From contig CAKOUO010000004.1 in assembly GCA_934120645.1 (NCBI GenBank), positions 44,420 through 108,419 of the forward strand: 64,000 nt of DNA, read 5' to 3'. Position 1 is the first letter of the stretch. Every line of letters starts with the position of its first letter. This stretch comes from an uncultured Clostridia bacterium. GTDB lineage: Bacteria > Bacillota > Clostridia > TANB77 > CAG-508. Under the pieces are notes generated by a model that saw nothing but the letters and a program-made list of their open reading frames with translations, was not told the DNA's origin and did not search any database. Of this stretch, positions 29,387 to 37,367 are shown one piece after another. The translations under genes were made by a program, and so were the position numbers.

Positions 29387-29390
29387 CCTC

Positions 29391-29425
29391 AAGCTGACTA
29401 GTTTTATACTAGTCAGCTTATTTTA
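29391..29425 (+). terminator. Terminator of the ORFan
   Basis: An 11-bp perfect stem (AAGCTGACTAG / CTAGTCAGCTT) with a T-rich tail, 5 nt after the stop. Confidence 0.85.
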
Positions 29426-29463
29426 TATTATACAAAAAGCAAAAAATCTTTCTAAATATAAAT

Positions 29464-29488
29464 AAAAGCCAACAATGTGTTGGCTTTT
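29464..29488 (-). terminator. Terminator of the minus-strand ORFan
   Basis: An 11-bp perfect stem (AAAAGCCAACA / TGTTGGCTTTT) with a 3-nt loop, just downstream of the minus-strand gene. It may act in both directions. Confidence 0.8.
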
Positions 29489-29500
29489 ACAAGTAGATAA

Positions 29501-29863
29501 TTAGGTAAAATACTGATATTGAGTTAACCTTTCTTTTATAATAGTAAGTTTTTTTTGAAGAAGGCCAGATGCTGATAGTTCATAACTGAACTTATTCAAA
29601 TAGTGGTTAACTATTTTTAAGTTAATCATTTTTTTGATTTTTTGCAAAATATTGTTTTCAGGTAAATCAAAAACATTAACACTAGCGTTACACCAGTCTT
29701 TAAAGATTTTTGAAGTCTGATCAATATATGCTTCAATAGTTGTTTGTAATATATCAACATCTTGTAAGTATTCTTTACAATATCTTCTAGCATTTTGTTG
29801 GTCTGTTGCTATCAATTTTAAATAGCAATTTACTGCTTTTTTAATTTTCCGTAATTCTCTCAT
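29501..29863 (-). CDS. ORFan helical protein with in-frame CGG
   Basis: 120-aa basic, mostly helical soluble protein with no family I recognise. AAGGAGG lies 8 nt upstream of ATG 29863 and a terminator lies downstream, so it is a plausible gene. Codon 5 is CGG (29851-29849), the second in-frame CGG read through without a frame break. A +1 shift there would stop within eight codons. It is convergent with the foreign ORFan, suggesting a small accessory insert between glmS and hpt. Confidence 0.65.
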   Translation of the reverse strand: MRELRKIKKAVNCYLKLIATDQQNARRYCKEYLQDVDILQTTIEAYIDQTSKIFKDWCNASVNVFDLPENNILQKIKKMINLKIVNHYLNKFSYELSASGLLQKKLTIIKERLTQYQYFT

Positions 29864-30041
29864 ATGTCATTCCTCCTTATGCAATTTTAGAAAATTTATA
29901 TAAACATTTTATGTATTTTATCATAATTTTAATAGATTGTCCACAAATGAAATCCAAATTAGTAAATTAATATTGATTTAATACTAACTTATAATATATA
30001 ATGTTTATAGAAGAAATAATAAAAGAAGGGATGAAAATTAT

Positions 30042-30554
30042 ATGAAAGATATAAATGTATTAATAAATAAATCAAGATTAGATAAAAGATTAGATGAAAT
30101 GGCAAAAGAAATAGAAAAAGATTATGAAGGAAAAGATATACTTTTTGTTGGAATCTTAAAAGGGTCAGTACCATTTATGTGGGAATTGGCTAAAAGAATA
30201 AAAAACAATGTAACATTTGATTTTATAGAAATATCAAGTTATGAAAATAATGAAGACACAGGAATACTAACATTATATAAAGATTTAAAAGATAGTCCAG
30301 AAGGAAAAGATGTTTTAATTGTTGAAGATATAATAGATACAGGAAAAACATTACAATGCTTAGTAGAACACATAAAAAAACAAAATCCTAACAGTATTAA
30401 AATAGCAACACTATTAAGTAAACCATCAAAAAGAGTGTATGACTTAAATGTAGATTATATAGGATTTAAAATTGAGGATAAATTTGTAGTTGGATTTGGA
30501 TTAGATGATAATCAAAATTTAAGGAATTTGCCTTATATAGGATATTATGAATAG
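30042..30554 (+). CDS. hpt: Hypoxanthine phosphoribosyltransferase
   Basis: Purine salvage enzyme making IMP or GMP from base and PRPP (170 aa). The PRPP-binding motif VLIVEDIIDTGKTL lies near residue 88, with GILKGSVPF and FVVGFGLD also present. It lies 8 nt upstream of uvrC and is co-transcribed with it. Confidence 0.95.
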   Translation: MKDINVLINKSRLDKRLDEMAKEIEKDYEGKDILFVGILKGSVPFMWELAKRIKNNVTFDFIEISSYENNEDTGILTLYKDLKDSPEGKDVLIVEDIIDTGKTLQCLVEHIKKQNPNSIKIATLLSKPSKRVYDLNVDYIGFKIEDKFVVGFGLDDNQNLRNLPYIGYYE

Positions 30555-30562
30555 AGGGAAAA

Positions 30563-32344
30563 ATGTTTAATATAGAGGAAGAATTAAAAAAATTACCAGG
30601 AAAACCTGGAGTATATGTAATGAGAGATAAAAACGACACAATAATCTATGTTGGAAAAGCTGTGTCATTAAAAAACAGAGTAAGGTCATATTTTAGGAAA
30701 ACAAACAAGACAGAAAGAATAAAGAAAATGGTAAGCCTAATAGATCACTTTGAATACATAGTAGTTGATAATGAAGCAGAAGCGTTAATTTTGGAATGTA
30801 ATTTAATTAAGAAAAATAGACCCAAATTTAATGTTTTATTAAAAGACGATAAAACATATCCATACATAAAAATAGATGTAAAATCAGATTATCCAAATGT
30901 AGTAATAACAAGAAGATTAATAAATGACGGATCAAAATATTTTGGACCATATGCAAATCCAGGGGCAGCAAAAGAGATGTTAGATTTTATTAAACAAAAA
31001 TATAAAATACGTCAATGTAGGAATTTTAAATCTAGAACAAGACCATGCTTAAATTATCATATCAAAAGATGTTTAGCACCATGTATGGGTTATGTAACAC
31101 CAGAAGAATATAGAAAACAAATAGATGAAATTATAGATTTACTAGAAGGAAAAACGGACAAAATCTTAAAAGAATTAGATAAACAAATGCAAGAAGCATC
31201 AGAAAAATTAGAGTTTGAAAAAGCAGCAGAATTAAGAGATAGAAAACTTGCAATAGAAAGAGCATCGTCAAAACAAAAAGTATCGAACATTTCAGAAAAC
31301 AACATAGATGTAATTGGTTTATATAAATCAGAATTAGAAGTATGTATAGAAATATTTTTTGTGCGTGGAAGCAAAATGATAGGCAGGGAACACTACTTTT
31401 TCCCAGAGTTAAAAGATATGGAAGACAGTGAAATATTATCAGGATTTATAAAACAGTATTATTTAGAAAATCCTAATATACCTAGCAAAATAATGTTAAG
31501 GGAAGAATTGCCAGAAAAAGAAGTAATAGAGCAATGGTTATCCACAATTTTAGGAAAAAAAGTGGAATTAAAAAGCCCTAAAAAAGGTGAAAAATTAAGA
31601 TTTGTAGAGATGGCAGAAAATAATGCAAAAGTTACACTAGAAAACAAAGAAAAAGATAAATCAGAAATATTAATGGAATTAAAAGATGTTCTTAAAATGG
31701 ATAAATTACCAAGAAAAATTGAAACATATGATATATCTAATATTTCAGGGGAATTTATGGTTGCGGGAATGTGTGTAATGCAAGATGGAGTTATAAAGAA
31801 AAACTTATCTAGAAGATTTAAAATAAAAACAGTTTTAACACAAGATGACCCTAAATGTATGGAAGAAGTTGTAACAAGAAGACTAGCACATTCAATAGGA
31901 AAAGAAGATAAAGGATTTGGAAAGTTACCAGATGCTATATTTGCAGATGGTGGTATAACACAAATAAGAGCTATCAGAAATGCCATAAACAAATATGAAA
32001 AATTAGATATAAAAGTATTTGGTATGGTAAAAAATGATAAACATCAAACTCGAGCATTAATAGATGAGAATAGAAATGAAATACAAATTTCCGAAAATCT
32101 TATGAATTTGATAACTAGATTTCAAGATACGGTACATGATACAGCAATTACATATCATAGAAAATTGCGTGCAAAAGCTATTACTAAATCAGAATTGGAT
32201 GATATTGAAGGAATAGGAGAAGTAAAGAAAAGAGAGTTGCTTAAAAAATTTGGAAGTGTAGAAAAGATAAAACAGGTTTCAAAGGAAGAATTGATGCAAG
32301 TAAAAGGTATAACGGAAAAGATAGTAGAACAAATAAAAAAATAG
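30563..32344 (+). CDS. uvrC: Excinuclease ABC subunit C
   Basis: Nucleotide-excision-repair nuclease making the incisions on either side of a lesion (593 aa). Domains in order: GIY-YIG (GVYVMRDKNDTIIYVGKAVSLK near residue 15, written here only as a landmark in parts), a Cys-bearing region (CLNYHIKRCLAPC), UVR (about 200-235), an RNase H-like domain (YDISNISG, FADGG) and C-terminal helix-hairpin-helix motifs (IEGIGEVKKRELL). Length is normal. A terminator follows immediately. Confidence 0.96.
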   Translation: MFNIEEELKKLPGKPGVYVMRDKNDTIIYVGKAVSLKNRVRSYFRKTNKTERIKKMVSLIDHFEYIVVDNEAEALILECNLIKKNRPKFNVLLKDDKTYPYIKIDVKSDYPNVVITRRLINDGSKYFGPYANPGAAKEMLDFIKQKYKIRQCRNFKSRTRPCLNYHIKRCLAPCMGYVTPEEYRKQIDEIIDLLEGKTDKILKELDKQMQEASEKLEFEKAAELRDRKLAIERASSKQKVSNISENNIDVIGLYKSELEVCIEIFFVRGSKMIGREHYFFPELKDMEDSEILSGFIKQYYLENPNIPSKIMLREELPEKEVIEQWLSTILGKKVELKSPKKGEKLRFVEMAENNAKVTLENKEKDKSEILMELKDVLKMDKLPRKIETYDISNISGEFMVAGMCVMQDGVIKKNLSRRFKIKTVLTQDDPKCMEEVVTRRLAHSIGKEDKGFGKLPDAIFADGGITQIRAIRNAINKYEKLDIKVFGMVKNDKHQTRALIDENRNEIQISENLMNLITRFQDTVHDTAITYHRKLRAKAITKSELDDIEGIGEVKKRELLKKFGSVEKIKQVSKEELMQVKGITEKIVEQIKK

Positions 32345-32380
32345 GGATTTGGAGACTAACCTCCAAATTCCTATTTTTTA
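32341..32380. terminator. Bidirectional terminator
   Basis: A 14-bp stem (ATAGGGATTTGGAG / CTCCAAATTCCTAT, one G-U) and T run between the convergent uvrC and glycosyltransferase genes. Confidence 0.85.
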
Positions 32381-33949
32381 TTTAGAAACTAAATATAAAT
32401 TATCCATAACTACTTTAGAATTAGGGCCAATTTCAGATTTATAAAGCAAAGAAATATTTTTAAAGCCAGTTTCTTCTTTAATTCTATTTAAAATAGCATC
32501 ATTATCCATATATGACTTAATAGACAAAATATAAGAATCTTCACTATTTAAGCTATCATCATCAATAATACAATGAAGTTTGTCATTATTAACATTAACA
32601 ATCAAAGTTCTATTATAAATCATCATCTCTTGAACATTTTGCATATGATTAAAGAAATTATCATAAACATACACAAAAGATTTGTCTTTATTTTCTTCTG
32701 CAATATTTAAAATATTTTTATAATTCTCATATAAAAATAATGGTTTAGAAAATATAATACCATTTATAACTAAAGCAAGTGATATCACAGTAAATAAAAT
32801 ATAGTTATATTTAAATGTAATAAATTTATTTAATATAAAGAAAAATGTTAATACTACAAATGGTATAACTGGCATTATATATCTTAATTCTTGGAATGAT
32901 GTCATTCTAACAGCTATAAAATAGTAAAAAATACTTGGTACAATTGTAATTAAAACAACAAATTTTTCTTTACTTTTTACACATAAAGTAATAGTTGCAA
33001 TAGCAAATAAAATTAATATAGCAACCATTAATAGAGTATTAGAATTATTTATACTAAAGGCATAAGCCAGATGTTTTAAATAATCAAAAACATGTGCTAA
33101 ATATCCACTATTTTCTAAATTTGTTAACCCTCTATCTGAAAATAATAAATGTTTTATGCAAGGAACAAATAGAAGAATTCCTACAGTTGCATATATAATA
33201 TGAGAAACAATATATTTAAAAATTATTTTTTTATCTTTTTTAGTTCTAATCATTTCAATTAGCATTATTGCAAATATGAAAAATGCATAAATTGCAAAAA
33301 AGTATTGTGTTAAAAAACCTAAAACTGTGGTAATTCCAAGTTGAATTGTAATCTTTTTATCCATTACAAAATCATTTTTATATAGTTTTAAGCTTAAATA
33401 AAAGTAAGTTAATATAAACAATGTAAGTACCATATACATTCTTTGGAATATAACCATAGATATAGTACCCATAGATAATCCATAAAGGATTAAGACTGGA
33501 ATTGTTAAATTTTCTTTATTTAATATTTTTAAAATTTTAATAAGTACTAAGCAACTAAGTATAAAAGCAAGTATATTTACAATAAAAGCGGAATATAATG
33601 AAAAATTTCCACCAAAAAATAATGTGGCAAAATGAACAAGTGTGTAAAAAACAGGAGGGTGGTTATCATAAGCTTGATTCATATATAATGCTTTAAAATT
33701 TAAAATATTATTAGTGGTTAAAGTCAGAGCTTGTTTAACATATTCACTAGTTCTCCAAACAGGGTCTGTTTCACCTTTATCATATGCATCCATTACACCA
33801 TTATCTGGATTTACTGATGAGCATAATGTATATCCTTCATCTTCATGTAGACCAATTTTTTGTGTTTGATAGAAAAATATTATGCCAGACATTATTGCAA
33901 TTAAAATAATTATTAAAATTTTTTTAATCTTTTCTTTATTTTCTAACAT
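32378..33949 (-). CDS. GT-C membrane glycosyltransferase, GT39-like
   Basis: Polytopic membrane protein (523 aa) with about 11-12 TM helices. The first extracytoplasmic loop carries the Asp-Glu motif in LHEDEGYTL near residue 35, expected for GT-C enzymes using polyprenyl-phosphate sugars (PMT/ArnT type), and a HPPVFYTLVHF motif near 95. It probably moves a sugar onto a surface polymer or protein; the acceptor is unknown. It is not obviously in an operon. Confidence 0.8.
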   Translation of the reverse strand: MLENKEKIKKILIIILIAIMSGIIFFYQTQKIGLHEDEGYTLCSSVNPDNGVMDAYDKGETDPVWRTSEYVKQALTLTTNNILNFKALYMNQAYDNHPPVFYTLVHFATLFFGGNFSLYSAFIVNILAFILSCLVLIKILKILNKENLTIPVLILYGLSMGTISMVIFQRMYMVLTLFILTYFYLSLKLYKNDFVMDKKITIQLGITTVLGFLTQYFFAIYAFFIFAIMLIEMIRTKKDKKIIFKYIVSHIIYATVGILLFVPCIKHLLFSDRGLTNLENSGYLAHVFDYLKHLAYAFSINNSNTLLMVAILILFAIATITLCVKSKEKFVVLITIVPSIFYYFIAVRMTSFQELRYIMPVIPFVVLTFFFILNKFITFKYNYILFTVISLALVINGIIFSKPLFLYENYKNILNIAEENKDKSFVYVYDNFFNHMQNVQEMMIYNRTLIVNVNNDKLHCIIDDDSLNSEDSYILSIKSYMDNDAILNRIKEETGFKNISLLYKSEIGPNSKVVMDNLYLVSK

Positions 33950-33989
33950 TTAAAAATCAACCTTTCTATATTAAAATGGAGAACCAGAG

Positions 33990-34157
33990 TTATTTCCCTG
34001 GTTCTGGAATTATGGTTCTAATATTTACAAGAGAACCATTTGGACGAAAAAACCTCATATTAATAGGAATCAATTTTTGATTTTTTCGAACTAATAATCT
34101 ATAAAAAATAGATATTAGCCAAACAGCTACACAAAGAATAAAAATTTTTTTCTTCAT
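33990..34157 (-). CDS. Small membrane protein of unknown function
   Basis: 55 aa with one N-terminal hydrophobic helix (about 4-22) and a basic tail. The start at 34157 has AAGGAGG at good distance. A hairpin (AGAACCAG / CTGGTTCT) overlaps the stop and may be its terminator. No family recognised. Confidence 0.55.
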   Translation of the reverse strand: MKKKIFILCVAVWLISIFYRLLVRKNQKLIPINMRFFRPNGSLVNIRTIIPEPGK

Positions 34158-34298
34158 ATAGTGCCTCCTTATAATACAATTAATGAGTATCAAATGGATT
34201 ATATCATTATTTAAAAATTTTAACAATAAAAAATTAAGATAACAGGAATATTTTATTAGGATTATGAATATATATAATATAAATGGGGGGATTTTAAA

Positions 34299-34496
34299 AT
34301 GGAGAATGTTTTTAATGTAAAATATAATGCTGAATTGGACAGGCTAGAAATACCAAAAGAAAGGAAAACAAAAAAGTTTAGAAATTTTATAAAAAGACAT
34401 AAGTTTTTTTCTGTTATTATTGTTAGTTTCTTTACTTTATCTTGCATAAATTTTTATTTGATTTATAGTTTTATGAAAATTTTAGAAAATGTCTAA
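34299..34496 (+). CDS. Small single-TM protein of unknown function
   Basis: 65 aa with a charged N-terminal half rich in Lys, Glu and Arg and one TM helix near residues 37-60. GGGGGGA lies upstream of the ATG. No family recognised. Confidence 0.5.
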   Translation: MENVFNVKYNAELDRLEIPKERKTKKFRNFIKRHKFFSVIIVSFFTLSCINFYLIYSFMKILENV

Positions 34497-34605
34497 AAAA
34501 TGAAATCTTAATATTCACTTGGAAAAATAAGAAAAATATGTTAAAATATAAGTATTCTAAAAAGAGGAGGAACAGTAGCCATTTTTATGGCTATAAAATA
34601 AATAA

Positions 34606-35469
34606 ATGAAACTAGCAAATGAATGGAAAGATTATAAAATATTAGATATGGCAAATGGACAAAAATTGGAAAAGTGGGGAGATGTTGTACTTTCAAGACC
34701 TGATCCACAGATAATATGGAAAGATAAAAGTTTCCCTAAGAAATGGAATTCAATAAATGCAACATATCATAGAAGTAGCTCAGGTGGAGGTTCATGGGAA
34801 TTTAATAAGAAAATGCCAAAACAATGGCAAATAAAATATAAAGAATTAACATTTAATATAAAACCAATGGGATTTAAACATACAGGTTTATTTCCAGAAC
34901 AAGCAGTTAATTGGGATTGGATGATAAATAAAATAAAATCAGAAAAAAGAGAAATAAAAGTATTGAATTTATTTGCATATACAGGAGGAGCAACTGTAGC
35001 ATGTAGTTATGCAGGAGCATCAGTGTGCCATGTAGATAGTTCAAAAGGGATGACAACATGGGCAAAAGAAAATATAGAAGCATCAGGTTTAAAAGAAAGA
35101 CCTGTTAGATTTATTGTTGATGATGTTGTAAAATTTGTAAACAGAGAAATAAGAAGAGGAAATAAGTATGATGCTATTATAATGGATCCACCATCATATG
35201 GAAGAGGGGCAAATGGTGAAGTTTGGCAATTTGAAAATAACATATATGATTTGGTAGAATTGTGTACTAAAGTATTATCAGATAATCCTTTATTTTTCTT
35301 AATAAATTCATATACAACAGGAATATCAAGTAAAGTACTAGAAGATATTTTAAATTTAACAGTTGCAAGAAAATATAAGGGTAAACTTGAATCTGGAGAA
35401 ATAGGAATACCAATGGAAGATTCAAAACTTGTTTTACCATGTGGAATATATGGTAGATGGGAGAAATAA
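34606..35469 (+). CDS. Class I SAM-dependent methyltransferase, RlmI/RlmL-like
   Basis: Probable 23S rRNA methyltransferase (287 aa) with the SAM-binding motif NLFAYTGGATVACSYAGA near residue 125, acidic VDSSKG, and the catalytic motif MDPPSYGRG near 197. The start is unusual: AGGAGG at 34565-34570 is 35 nt upstream, with a perfect 6-bp hairpin (TAGCCA / TGGCTA, 34576-34593) between it and the ATG. An in-frame stop just upstream excludes a longer start. The pseudouridine synthase gene follows after 6 nt, so both probably act on rRNA. Confidence 0.88.
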   Translation: MKLANEWKDYKILDMANGQKLEKWGDVVLSRPDPQIIWKDKSFPKKWNSINATYHRSSSGGGSWEFNKKMPKQWQIKYKELTFNIKPMGFKHTGLFPEQAVNWDWMINKIKSEKREIKVLNLFAYTGGATVACSYAGASVCHVDSSKGMTTWAKENIEASGLKERPVRFIVDDVVKFVNREIRRGNKYDAIIMDPPSYGRGANGEVWQFENNIYDLVELCTKVLSDNPLFFLINSYTTGISSKVLEDILNLTVARKYKGKLESGEIGIPMEDSKLVLPCGIYGRWEK

Positions 35470-35475
35470 AATAAA

Positions 35476-36166
35476 ATGCAAAAATTAAAAGTAATATATG
35501 AAGATAATCATATTATAGTAGTGGAAAAAGTGCCAAATATTCCATCACAATCAGATAAAACTGGAGATTTAGATATGCTTACTATGGTAAAGCAATACAT
35601 AAAAGATAAATATAAAAAGCCAGGTAATGTATATGTTGGATTGGTACATAGATTAGATAGACCTGTTGGTGGAATTATGATTTTTGCTAAAACTTCAAAA
35701 GCTGCTTCAAGATTAAGCAACCAAGTAAGGGAAAAAATCTTTAAGAAGAAATATTTAGCAGTTGTAGATGGAAAAATAGAAGAACAGAAGCGGAATATTA
35801 GAGGATTATCTATATAAAGATGAAAGAAATAATATAAGCAAGGTTGTAAATAAAGATAAGAAAAACGCGAAAATTGCTAAACTGGATTATGAAGTAATAA
35901 AATATGATAATATAAAAGATTTAACTTTATTAAAAATTAATTTATATACTGGAAGACATCATCAAATACGTGTGCAACTTTCAAATTTTGGTCATAGCAT
36001 ATTTGGAGACCAAAAATATGGAAAAAGAGGACAAGGTAAACAAATTGCACTATGGGCATATGAATTAACAATAGAACATCCAATAACAAAAGAAAAAATT
36101 ACATTTAAAGACTTGCCAGAAACAGTTGGAACATGGTGCATTTTAAGAAATATAAAAGAAATATAA
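35476..36166 (+). CDS. RluA-family pseudouridine synthase, +1 shift at CGG 35791
   Basis: rRNA or tRNA pseudouridine synthase (229 aa once repaired). The first frame holds the catalytic motif GLVHRLDRPVGG near residue 56. It meets CGG at 35791-35793 (codon 106), then eight junk codons and a stop. Skipping C35791 gives EQKGILEDYLYKD, the expected GxLxDYLxKD segment. The new frame continues through YTGRHHQIRVQLS and FGDQKYG to 36166, the normal end of this family. The second half cannot be made without the shift because no ribosome site or start lies near the junction. Confidence 0.85.
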
Positions 36167-36174
36167 AAGAAATT

Positions 36175-36203
36175 AAAGAGATAGATTTTAATCTATCTCT
36201 TTT
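36175..36203 (+). terminator. Intrinsic terminator
   Basis: An 11-bp stem (AGAGATAGATT / AATCTATCTCT) with T tail after the pseudouridine synthase stop at 36166, supporting that frame as the real one. Confidence 0.85.
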
Positions 36204-36363
36204 CTCACTCTATAGTAAAATATTACATATTTATTTATAAAATTACAAAAATCATTTATAAAAATTAAATATAAACAAAATATGTCACAAAAAACTAATT
36301 TTATAAAAGAAAAATTTATATGTAAAAAAATAATGCTAAACTATATTCAGCTTAAGGAAAAGT

Positions 36364-36993
36364 GTGGTGAGAAAATTGATAGAAAAAATCACTGAAACTT
36401 TAACAAACAGAATTAGAAAGGAAATGCCAGAAGTTGATGATGAAAGAGCAGAAGTCATAAATTATGGTTTACAGATATTAATGGGAGAAATTCCTAAAAT
36501 ATTTATAATGTTAGGAATAGCTTATTTATTAGGAGTATTTAAATTAAGTTTGATTACATTTCTAATATTGTTACCATATAGAGGTGCTTCAGGTGGATTT
36601 CATTTAAGGACACATATAGGATGTATTATTTCAACTAGTACTTTTTATTGTGGAGTAGCATTTTTGGCAAAGACTATAGTATTAAACAGTATGGTTAAAT
36701 ATATTTTAATAGGAATAGTACTTTTATTTAGTATTATAATGATTAAAAAATATGCACCAGCTGATACAGAAGATGTACCAATTTTAAGTGAAAAAGTAAG
36801 AAAACAAAAAAGAATATTATCTTATATATTTCTAATATTAGGACTTGCTATATCAGCATTTGTTAGTGAAAATGTAATAGCAAATATAATAATATTTGGA
36901 TATTTTGTTCAAACATGTATGATTACCAAATTAGCTTATAAATTGACAAAAAATAAATATGGCTATGAGGTATATGGAGGTACATTGAATTAA
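36364..36993 (+). CDS. agrB: AgrB-like accessory gene regulator peptidase
   Basis: Membrane cysteine endopeptidase (209 aa) that trims and cyclises the AgrD precursor into an autoinducing peptide. Catalytic His and Cys are visible in GGFHLRTHIGC, seven residues apart as in AgrB, with about five TM helices. The GTG start has a purine-rich site upstream. It is followed 79 nt later by agrD; the two-component genes lie convergent downstream. Confidence 0.93.
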   Translation: MVRKLIEKITETLTNRIRKEMPEVDDERAEVINYGLQILMGEIPKIFIMLGIAYLLGVFKLSLITFLILLPYRGASGGFHLRTHIGCIISTSTFYCGVAFLAKTIVLNSMVKYILIGIVLLFSIIMIKKYAPADTEDVPILSEKVRKQKRILSYIFLILGLAISAFVSENVIANIIIFGYFVQTCMITKLAYKLTKNKYGYEVYGGTLN

Positions 36994-37072
36994 TTTTTTG
37001 TTTAATACAAAGATATAAAACCGGTAATATTTTTGTGTTATATATATTTATTAAACAAAGGAGGAATTCTTT

Positions 37073-37192
37073 ATGTTAAAATTTTTAGCTAAAGTTGCAG
37101 AAAAATATGCAAAATCTACTAACACAGCTTGTTTTATTTGGAGTGCAATGCATCAACCAAAAATGCCAGCTAGTTTAGTAAAGAAAGATTAA
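37073..37192 (+). CDS. agrD: AgrD-like cyclic autoinducer peptide precursor
   Basis: 39-aa peptide behind a strong GGAGG site. An amphipathic N-terminal leader (MLKFLAKVAEKYAK) is followed by TAC, the ring segment, then the conserved HQPKMPASL tail. Cys20 should form a thiolactone. In well-known AgrDs four residues separate this Cys from the tail motif; here FIWSAM gives six. The mature peptide may be a five-residue ring plus two removed residues, or a larger ring. Confidence 0.9.
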   Translation: MLKFLAKVAEKYAKSTNTACFIWSAMHQPKMPASLVKKD

Positions 37193-37210
37193 TAAAATAG
37201 TTTTTAATTT

Positions 37211-37242
37211 TAAATATGTGTAGTTCGACAATACATATATTT
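37211..37242. other. Hairpin carrying GTTCGACAA downstream of agrD
   Basis: An imperfect inverted repeat (TAAATATGTGTA / TACATATATTTA) whose loop is GTTCGACAA. The same nine bases occur at 39451-39459, 37 bp upstream of the response-regulator start. It could be a regulatory site or chance. Confidence 0.4.
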
Positions 37243-37280
37243 AAAAATACAATATACTTTAATGTTATGAAAAACAATCC

Positions 37281-37318
37281 AATCAAAAAGAACAGTTGCC
37301 TGTTCTTTTTGATTTTTA
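37281..37318 (+). terminator. Terminator of agrBD
   Basis: A 15-bp perfect stem (AATCAAAAAGAACAG / CTGTTCTTTTTGATT) with loop TTGC and T tail. Probably active in both directions, since agrC converges on it. Confidence 0.9.
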
Positions 37319-37367
37319 TATTTGTATAAAAAATAAAAGTATAGATTAGATTTTTAATCTATACTTT

